Source: an uncultured Chloroflexota bacterium (GTDB lineage: Bacteria > Chloroflexota > Limnocylindria > Limnocylindrales > Limnocylindraceae). Taken from it: 11,037 bases of DNA. The position numbers and the translations under genes are program-made. The notes under the pieces are model-generated. The model did not search any database, was not told the origin of the DNA, and saw only the letters and a list, made by a program, of their open reading frames with translations. The DNA lies in contig CAIJIA010000139.1 in assembly GCA_903820655.1 (NCBI GenBank), positions 1 through 11,037 of the forward strand, in the 5' to 3' direction. This document shows, in pieces, positions 5,672 through 11,037 of this stretch (positions are counted from its first letter, which is position 1; the number at the start of each line of letters is the position of its first letter).

Positions 5672-7975
5672 ATGGCAAAACGGGGAGGGGAGAGCACCGG
5701 TCGTCAGGCGCGACGTAGTCCGCTTGCATCACGCTCAGCACTCCGCACGCTGATCTCGCTCGCCTTTGCCGTCACGGGCGTCATCTTTGCTGTCGGCCTG
5801 ATACTCCCGGGTCGCGGAGCCCTCGCCGACGTGCTGCGCGACGTGCTCGCGCCATGGTTCGGTGCCGGGCGCTGGCTCGTTCCAGTACTGCTCATCAGCT
5901 TCGCCATTTGGATCGAACGACGATCCGCCTCCGCCTCACGGGTGCCGCTGCGTATCGCCTTGTCACTGCTTGCCCTGGTCGGCCTGCTTGCGCTCATTGA
6001 GATCGTCTTCCCGACCCACGGCGGCCGCATTGGAAGCATTGCTGGTGGCGGCGCTGCGAACCTGCTCACTGGCATTGGCGCGTTCGCAGCATGGACGAGC
6101 ATCCTGATCGGCATCGGATTGATCCTTGCTGAATCCGCTGTCCGGAAACTCTTCGCCACCCTCTTTGCTGGGGCGAAAGTGGGGGCGGAAGTTGTCAGCA
6201 GCGGGATTGAGAAGGTTGCCGATGTACGCGAGCAAGCGATGAATGCTCGAGAGGCTGCACGCGTCGCCGAAGAGGCTCGAATTCAGGCTGAAGCTGCGCG
6301 GCAGCCAATGATCTCCGTCGCACCTCCAACAATCGCGCCTGAGCCCCTCGTTACGACAGAGCCCGTTGCCGAAGCGGACGCCGCAAGCGTGCGTTCCGGA
6401 GCACCCGCACGAGGATCAGGGGCTAACTCCGTAAACGGAAGCGCAGCCCCTGCGACTAGGACCAGAGCTGATGGCGCAGTTTCGTGGTCACTACCGTCTA
6501 CGAGTTTGCTCGATGCCCCGGGCAAGTCCGTCAGCCCAAACGCCAGCATCCATCAGGCAAACGCCGCGATCATCGTGCAAAAGTTGCGCGATCTCGGTAT
6601 TGAGATCACCTCAGTCACGGCGAACCCAGGACCGGTTGTCACGCAGTACGAGCTAACACCCGCGCCAAATGTCCGGATTAGCAGGATTGAGGGCCTCGGT
6701 GATGACCTGGCAATGGCGCTCAGCGCTCGCTCAATCCGTATTGAGGCCCCTATCCCAGGCAAGGCTGTGGTGGGCATTGAGATTCCAAACCATGAGGCAG
6801 AAGCAATTCGATTTAAGCCGCTACTTACGCCCATTGATAAGGCAGGCGCCTGGACGCCGAGCCAGGCGATTCCGTTTGCGCTCGGTAAGGATGTTGGTGG
6901 TGCGCCACAGGTTCGCGATCTCGCCAGCATGCCGCACCTTCTCATTGCAGGGGCGACGGGTTCAGGGAAGAGCGTGATGGTTAACGCCATCATCGCCTCG
7001 TTCCTCTTTGCCCGAACTCCTCAGGAGCTACGCATGATCTTGGTCGACCCGAAACGCGTCGAACTGTCTGGATACAACGGTCTGCCGCACCTTCTTGTAC
7101 CGGTGATTACCGAATCCGATAAGGCTGCCTCCGCCCTGAAGTGGGCCGTTCTGGAGATGGAGAATCGCTATCGCATGTTTGCGCACGCTGGCGCACGAAA
7201 TCTTGAGGGCTACAACTCCAGCCGCGAAGATGTCAACGACCGTATGTATTCCATTGTCATCATCATCGATGAGCTCGCCGACCTGATGATGCAAGATGGT
7301 CGAGAGACAGAAGAGTCAATCGTGCGGATTGCCCAAAAGGCTCGCGCTACTGGAATCCACCTTATCCTCGCCACCCAACGCCCTTCGGTCAATGTCGTCA
7401 CAGGGTTGATCAAAGCGAACATTCCAAGCCGAATTGCCTTCTCTATGGCCAGCCAAATTGATTCGCGCACTGTGCTCGATGCGCCTGGAGCCGAAGACCT
7501 GATTGGTCGTGGCGACATGCTCTTCCAGCCATCAGATGCGCCAAAGCCCACGCGTATGCAGGGAGTCTTCGTCTCTGATCGTGAGATCAACGCCGTGGTA
7601 ACTCACTGGCGTGATCAAGGGCTGCCAGATTATCAACTGGGGATCGTCGCCTCCGCTGAGCGCAGCGGCGGTGGTGGGGGAGCAGATCGCGGGCGCGACG
7701 ATGAGCCGGCAGACCGACTCTTCGATGAAGCTGTCCAAGTTGTTGCCGAGCATGACCGCGCCTCTGCATCGCTCCTGCAGCGCCGCCTCCGCATTGGCTA
7801 TGCGCGCGCCGCCCGTATCATTGACCAACTAGAAGAGAAGGGCTACATCGGATCGTTTGATGGCTCAACCGCACGCGTGGTGAATCGCGACAAGATCGCC
7901 GCTGACGCAACGGGCGCCAATGGTGGCAACACAGGCGGAACGAGTGCAGCGGGGGAGACAGGGGAGGACGCTTAA
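5672..7975 (+). CDS. ftsK: DNA translocase FtsK/SpoIIIE
   Basis: FtsK is a membrane-anchored, septum-located ATPase that pumps double-stranded DNA so that chromosome ends clear the closing septum. The 767-residue product is near the SpoIIIE length. It has four predicted N-terminal membrane segments (about 25-46, 66-81, 92-113, 132-153), an Ala/Glu/Arg-rich helical stretch (180-211), and a short variable linker (to about 290) rather than the long E. coli linker. The motor follows, with Walker A GATGSGKS at 427-434 and Walker B IIIDELAD (D533, E534). The C-terminal winged-helix gamma domain (about 676-740), with DEAVQVVAEHDRASASLLQR and a YARAARIIDQLEEKGYIG-type recognition helix, reads polar DNA sequences and would contact XerCD. 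A Gly-rich segment (GGGGG) joins motor and gamma. It starts 3 nt after rnj and ends 3 nt before the RodZ-like gene. Confidence 0.97.
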   Translation: MAKRGGESTGRQARRSPLASRSALRTLISLAFAVTGVIFAVGLILPGRGALADVLRDVLAPWFGAGRWLVPVLLISFAIWIERRSASASRVPLRIALSLLALVGLLALIEIVFPTHGGRIGSIAGGGAANLLTGIGAFAAWTSILIGIGLILAESAVRKLFATLFAGAKVGAEVVSSGIEKVADVREQAMNAREAARVAEEARIQAEAARQPMISVAPPTIAPEPLVTTEPVAEADAASVRSGAPARGSGANSVNGSAAPATRTRADGAVSWSLPSTSLLDAPGKSVSPNASIHQANAAIIVQKLRDLGIEITSVTANPGPVVTQYELTPAPNVRISRIEGLGDDLAMALSARSIRIEAPIPGKAVVGIEIPNHEAEAIRFKPLLTPIDKAGAWTPSQAIPFALGKDVGGAPQVRDLASMPHLLIAGATGSGKSVMVNAIIASFLFARTPQELRMILVDPKRVELSGYNGLPHLLVPVITESDKAASALKWAVLEMENRYRMFAHAGARNLEGYNSSREDVNDRMYSIVIIIDELADLMMQDGRETEESIVRIAQKARATGIHLILATQRPSVNVVTGLIKANIPSRIAFSMASQIDSRTVLDAPGAEDLIGRGDMLFQPSDAPKPTRMQGVFVSDREINAVVTHWRDQGLPDYQLGIVASAERSGGGGGADRGRDDEPADRLFDEAVQVVAEHDRASASLLQRRLRIGYARAARIIDQLEEKGYIGSFDGSTARVVNRDKIAADATGANGGNTGGTSAAGETGEDA
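7961..7967 (+). promoter_or_regulatory. Ribosome binding site of the RodZ-like gene
   Basis: GGGGAGG lies at the end of ftsK, 11 nt before the ATG at 7979. The spacing is slightly long but no other Shine-Dalgarno is present. Confidence 0.5.
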
Positions 7976-7978
7976 CTC

Positions 7979-9301
7979 ATGAGCGATCAGCTACCCCTCG
8001 CTCCCCAGCAAGCAGGATTAATCGAAGAGGCTGCACCGCAGGCCCCGAGCATCGGTGATCGACTTCGCCAAGCTCGTGAGCGACGTGGTGTAAGCATCGC
8101 CGAAGCGTCTGCCACGCTTAAGATTCGTGCTCCGATCCTGGAAGCGTTTGAACGCGAGGACCATAGCCAGCTTCCGCCACGTGTCTACGCACTCGGGCAA
8201 CTCCGGACCTACGCCGCCTACCTAGGGCTCGACCCGGCCACTGTTGCCGCTGGGTGGCAGGGGCCCCCAACTTCGGAAGGGGTGCCCGTCCCGACGCCGT
8301 CGCAACGAGCAACTTCAGCGCTGGATCGCCTCGTCGCACTGCGCCCAAGGGTCATTCGTTCTACGCGAGGGGTGCTAGCAATGGGTGGACTAGGGCTCGC
8401 GGTACTGGCGATCAGCGGTTTTATGGTGCTCCAACTCCTGCGCTTCATTCTGCCGCCCTCTATTGCTATTACCTATCCAACTGAAGCAATCAGCAACCTT
8501 GAGGCAGGGGCGCTCTCTTACGAACTTAAGGGGACCGCTGATGCGCGCGCCATCATCGTGATCGACACAAGCGCGGGGACGCAGTTAACAACGGAGGCTG
8601 ACGAGAGTGGGCTCTGGAGCCTCCTTATTCCACTCGGCACTGGCCGCACGGAGGTCGTGGCGCACGCGGTTAAGCCCGGCACTGGCGGCGAGTCGAGCAC
8701 CAGCGCAGAGCGAGTGTTCGTCGTGGCACTCCCCGATAAGGTTGCCCCCGAGATCACCGTGACGCAGCCCTCGACCAACCTCGCTGTTGAGAACAGCGAC
8801 GTGCCAATCTCGCTCGTCACCGCCCCGAACTCCGAGGTCGGGGTCACGGCAACGGATACCTCAGGGAGGCTTATCACCTCCACGATCACGAGTGATGCAA
8901 GCGGGGCAGCCACTGGGGGGATCTCCCTTCCGGCGGGGCGTTGGACCTTGAGCTTTAGCGTCACCACTGCCGACGGCGCGCTCGGCCAGGCTACGCGCAC
9001 TGTGGAGGTCTCCTTCACTGGAGTAACGGTGAGCATCACAGGCGGCGCCTCTGCAACGTGGATCCGTGTTTGGGTAGACGGCCTGCTCGACCCGACGATT
9101 GGCGTTTCGGGCAAAACCATGGCCCCTGCCACGCAACTCTCCTTTACGGGTGCAAAGCGTATCGAGATCCGTAGCGGCGATCCCTCTATTCTTCTGTTCA
9201 CGCTCAACGGGCGTACCATAAGCGGGATTGGAAGCGGCACCGGAGCCGAAACCTATGCTTTCCTCAGCACGGGGAAGGTGCAGAAATCATCAAGGAGGTA
9301 G
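7979..9301 (+). CDS. rodZ: RodZ-like membrane protein with two Ig-like domains and a DUF4115 C terminus
   Basis: RodZ proteins link the cytoplasmic MreB cytoskeleton to the cell envelope and shape. The 440-residue product has the RodZ plan: a cytoplasmic helix-turn-helix domain (about 24-92, beginning IGDRLRQARERRGVSIAEAS), a linker, one membrane segment (about 131-157) and an outer part. The outer part is large. Two beta-rich, Ser/Thr/Val-rich modules (about 159-250 and 253-347, the second opening with DKVAPEITVTQPS) look like bacterial Ig-like domains. The final part (about 349-432), with TWIRVWVDG and LFTLNGR, matches the DUF4115 pattern of RodZ. E. coli RodZ is shorter and lacks such modules. 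Actinobacterial and Chloroflexota homologues are often annotated only as HTH proteins, and mreB is not in view, so the cell-shape role is inferred. Its position just after ftsK suggests a division or envelope role. Confidence 0.85.
   Translation: MSDQLPLAPQQAGLIEEAAPQAPSIGDRLRQARERRGVSIAEASATLKIRAPILEAFEREDHSQLPPRVYALGQLRTYAAYLGLDPATVAAGWQGPPTSEGVPVPTPSQRATSALDRLVALRPRVIRSTRGVLAMGGLGLAVLAISGFMVLQLLRFILPPSIAITYPTEAISNLEAGALSYELKGTADARAIIVIDTSAGTQLTTEADESGLWSLLIPLGTGRTEVVAHAVKPGTGGESSTSAERVFVVALPDKVAPEITVTQPSTNLAVENSDVPISLVTAPNSEVGVTATDTSGRLITSTITSDASGAATGGISLPAGRWTLSFSVTTADGALGQATRTVEVSFTGVTVSITGGASATWIRVWVDGLLDPTIGVSGKTMAPATQLSFTGAKRIEIRSGDPSILLFTLNGRTISGIGSGTGAETYAFLSTGKVQKSSRR
9293..9298 (+). 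promoter_or_regulatory. Ribosome binding site of yajQ formed by the last two codons of rodZ
   Basis: A perfect AGGAGG ends 6 nt before the ATG at 9305. It is read as two consecutive AGG arginine codons directly before the rodZ stop TAG (9299-9301). It fixes the yajQ start and couples the two genes. Confidence 0.85.
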
Positions 9302-9304
9302 TGC

Positions 9305-9796
9305 ATGGCAGCCGACAATTCGTTTGATGTCGTCTCGGAGTATGACGAGCAGGAGCTCAAGAACGCCCTAGACCAGACCCGACGGGAGATCGCCACGCGA
9401 TACGATTTTCGCGACGCAACTGCCGAAATCAAAGAGGAGAAGGGCGAGCTGATCATCCGCGTCGACGGCGACCTACGCCTGAAGGCGCTGCGTGACATCC
9501 TCGAATCGAAGTCGGTGAAGCGCGGCATTGACCTGCGAACCTACGACTGGGGGAAGGCTGAGGCGGCGGGCGGAGATACGCTACGCGTACACGTCAAGCT
9601 ACGCAAAGGCCTTGACGATGCTGCTGCGAAGAAGATCGCCAAATTCATTCGCGACACACATCCAAAGGTAAAGACACAGATCCAGGGTGAGGCAGTGCGT
9701 GTGACCGGAAAGTCACGCGACGAGCTACAAGAGGTGATGGCGAGCCTCAAAGAGCTCGATGTTGAGCGGCCGTTGCAGTTTGAGAACTATCGGTAA
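9305..9796 (+). CDS. yajQ: YajQ family nucleotide-binding protein (UPF0234)
   Basis: YajQ proteins are small cytosolic proteins with two ferredoxin-like/RRM-like folds that bind nucleotides or RNA. Some proteobacterial members bind cyclic di-GMP and act with transcription factors. The physiological role here is unknown. The 163-residue product has the standard length and shows family marks end to end: SFDVVSEYDEQELKNALDQ at 6-24, the TRYDFRDATAEI stretch around 31-42, KRGIDLRTYDW in the middle, and the terminal PLQFENYR. The start is fixed by a perfect ribosome binding site. murC begins 3 nt after the stop. The family assignment is firm; function is not. Confidence 0.94.
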   Translation: MAADNSFDVVSEYDEQELKNALDQTRREIATRYDFRDATAEIKEEKGELIIRVDGDLRLKALRDILESKSVKRGIDLRTYDWGKAEAAGGDTLRVHVKLRKGLDDAAAKKIAKFIRDTHPKVKTQIQGEAVRVTGKSRDELQEVMASLKELDVERPLQFENYR

Positions 9797-9799
9797 CTT

Positions 9800-11037
9800 G
9801 TGACCCGCTCAATTAGCGATATCGCTGCTGGATTAGAGCCATCTCGTGCAGGGAGCCCGCTCCTGCCAGGATCGCGCCTACACATCATTGGAATTGGCGG
9901 CACCGCGGCACTTGCGGCGGCGCTGCACGCCAAGGCACTCGGACTAAGCGTTTCAGGGTACGACCAGGCTCTGACGGGGGAGTCAGCGGCGATCCTCTCG
10001 CGCGCGGGGATTCCAGTCGGCTCTGCAGAGAGTCCTGAAGTTCTACAGAGCTGTACGGCGCTCAACGCCGAGAGCACAGTCGCGATCTCTAAGGCGATTA
10101 CGAGCACGCAACCGAATCACCCCGAGGTACTACTGGCACGAGAGGCAGGCGCCCACGCAGTCTCCGTACAGCAGGTGATCGCTGATGCCGCTGCTACACG
10201 CGGTGGTCTCATGATCGGCGTTGCTGGTACGCACGGCAAAACCACCTCCACGGGATGGGTTCTTGATGCGTTCGTTCGCTCCGGCATCAACCCATCAGCT
10301 TTTGTCGGCGGCCCACTCGGCACAGAGCTGGGCACACCTACCGGTTCGCCCGTCCACATTGGCTCCGACCCTGGTTTCATCGTTGAGGCTGATGAGTACG
10401 GCGGCAACTTTGATACCTACAAAGTTGACCGTGCACTGATCCTCAATGTTGATTGGGATCACCCCGACATCTTTGCGGACCGCCAGGCTGCTGTAGAAAC
10501 GTTTGCACGATGGGCGGCTCATCCGGCCAGGAGCGGCGCGATATTCATTAACAGCGGGGATCAGGGCGGCGCAGAGCTCGTGACACTGCTCTCTGTGGGA
10601 GAGCATCGCAACATCTACACCTTCGAAACCTCAGCGGCGCCTGGCGCGAAATCGGCTGATATCGTTGCAACGGTGACGTCGCGCGGTGCCGGATCCTTTT
10701 CGATCACCATAAGCCACCTCTCTGACCGCGCCGCTGTCGCAGCTCCAGCACTTCGCGGTCTTCTCAATCGTGAGTTGCCGATCGGGCTCCTTGGCGCGCA
10801 CAACGCGTCGAATGGCCTTGGTGTTGCCGCGCTCGTGGCCAGCGCGGGTGGTAGCGTCGATGGGATTGCGCGCTCACTCGCCATCTTTGGGGGCGTAGGT
10901 CGCCGCATGGAGGTGCGCTATGACTACGGTTCAGTCACCGTCCTCGACGACTACGGCCACCATCCGACCGCAATCGATGCAACGATGGAAACGGTTCGGC
11001 AGCGATATCCGGGTCGCACCCTCATCCTAGCCATTGA
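9800..11037 (+). CDS. murC: UDP-N-acetylmuramate--L-alanine ligase (3' partial)
   Basis: MurC adds L-alanine to UDP-N-acetylmuramate with ATP, the first step of the peptidoglycan stem peptide, in the cytosol. The frame opens at GTG 9800, three nt after the yajQ stop, and is still open at the window end after 412 codons. Marks: an N-terminal Rossmann loop IIGIGG around 30-35; the ATP loop GTHGKTTS at 143-150; EADEYGGNF starting at E196, then LILNVDWDHPDIF; GGVGRRMEVR; and DDYGHHPT at 383-390, the start of the C-terminal ligase domain. The stretch after GIGG reads TAALAAALHAKALG, not the GMS that usually follows. The EADEY and DHPDIF spelling has an Mpl-like flavour (Mpl recycles murein tripeptide), but size, lack of Mpl-specific stretches and general fit favour MurC. 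No Shine-Dalgarno is seen, so translation is probably coupled to yajQ. Confidence 0.88.
   Translation, partial: MTRSISDIAAGLEPSRAGSPLLPGSRLHIIGIGGTAALAAALHAKALGLSVSGYDQALTGESAAILSRAGIPVGSAESPEVLQSCTALNAESTVAISKAITSTQPNHPEVLLAREAGAHAVSVQQVIADAAATRGGLMIGVAGTHGKTTSTGWVLDAFVRSGINPSAFVGGPLGTELGTPTGSPVHIGSDPGFIVEADEYGGNFDTYKVDRALILNVDWDHPDIFADRQAAVETFARWAAHPARSGAIFINSGDQGGAELVTLLSVGEHRNIYTFETSAAPGAKSADIVATVTSRGAGSFSITISHLSDRAAVAAPALRGLLNRELPIGLLGAHNASNGLGVAALVASAGGSVDGIARSLAIFGGVGRRMEVRYDYGSVTVLDDYGHHPTAIDATMETVRQRYPGRTLILAI

Noticed and set aside
6418..6451. Two-tier inverted repeat in the ftsK linker (AGGGGCT and AGCCCCT around an inner TCCG/CGGA stem), including 12 nt identical to the 16S rRNA 515 region (GGCTAACTCCGT)
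   Set aside because: A 12-nt chance match to 16S within 11 kb is about what is expected. The repeat lies in a coding region for a variable linker and the rest of the rRNA helix is absent.
8518..9240. Minus-strand open frame of 240 codons opposite the RodZ-like gene
   Set aside because: It is Ser/Val/Pro-rich low-complexity translation, a shadow of the Ig-like region; no start signal or homology is visible.
7835..9444. Two + strand GAGAAGGG octamers (7835-7842 and 9437-9444), the B. subtilis SpoIIIE recognition sequence, near ftsK
   Set aside because: Both include the bases of Glu-Lys-Gly-type codons in coding DNA. Two copies are too few to claim a polar signal without a genome-wide strand-bias count.
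9798..9800. TTG just before murC as an alternative start
   Set aside because: It is out of frame with the MurC reading frame; GTG at 9800 is in frame.

Overview
The window is a compact, GC-rich (about 58-60% by eye) bacterial chromosome segment. All eight genes are on the + strand, with almost no intergenic DNA. The content is housekeeping. The order pnp, asd, family 4 uracil-DNA glycosylase, RNase J, FtsK, RodZ-like, YajQ, MurC, together with short spacers and overlapping starts, suggests a small-genome, non-proteobacterial lineage. My best guess is Chloroflexota (for example a Limnocylindria-like group), with Actinomycetota as the alternative. This taxonomic guess rests on gene content and protein flavour only. 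I see no mobile element, rRNA, tRNA, CRISPR array or phage gene.

Layout: nt 1-2145 is the 3' part of a polynucleotide phosphorylase gene, whose start lies before the window. A 76-nt gap (2146-2221) holds a near-perfect 15-bp hairpin and a TATACT box placed so that transcription could begin at the asd start codon. From 2222 to the window end runs one tightly packed gene string: asd (2222-3271), family 4 UDG (3249-3932, start inside asd), rnj (3929-5668, ATGA overlap), ftsK (5672-7975), a RodZ-like gene (7979-9301), yajQ (9305-9796) and murC (9800 to beyond 11037). Spacers are 3 nt or genes overlap, so asd to murC is probably one operon.

The standout is the PNPase. In place of most of its usual helical linker, between the first and second RNase PH-like domains, it carries a complete DnaQ-type (DEDDh) 3'-5' exonuclease domain with all five catalytic residues present. 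The second RNase PH core, KH and S1 domains follow intact. One polypeptide would thus combine phosphorolytic and hydrolytic 3'-5' exonuclease centres. The same locus encodes RNase J two genes downstream, so the region groups RNA decay enzymes with a DNA repair enzyme (UDG), a lysine/threonine/DAP pathway enzyme (Asd), chromosome translocation (FtsK), cell-shape or envelope organisation (RodZ-like) and peptidoglycan precursor synthesis (MurC). Asd (via diaminopimelate, if used) and MurC both feed the wall, while FtsK and RodZ act at division and elongation, giving the downstream operon a loose cell-envelope and division theme.
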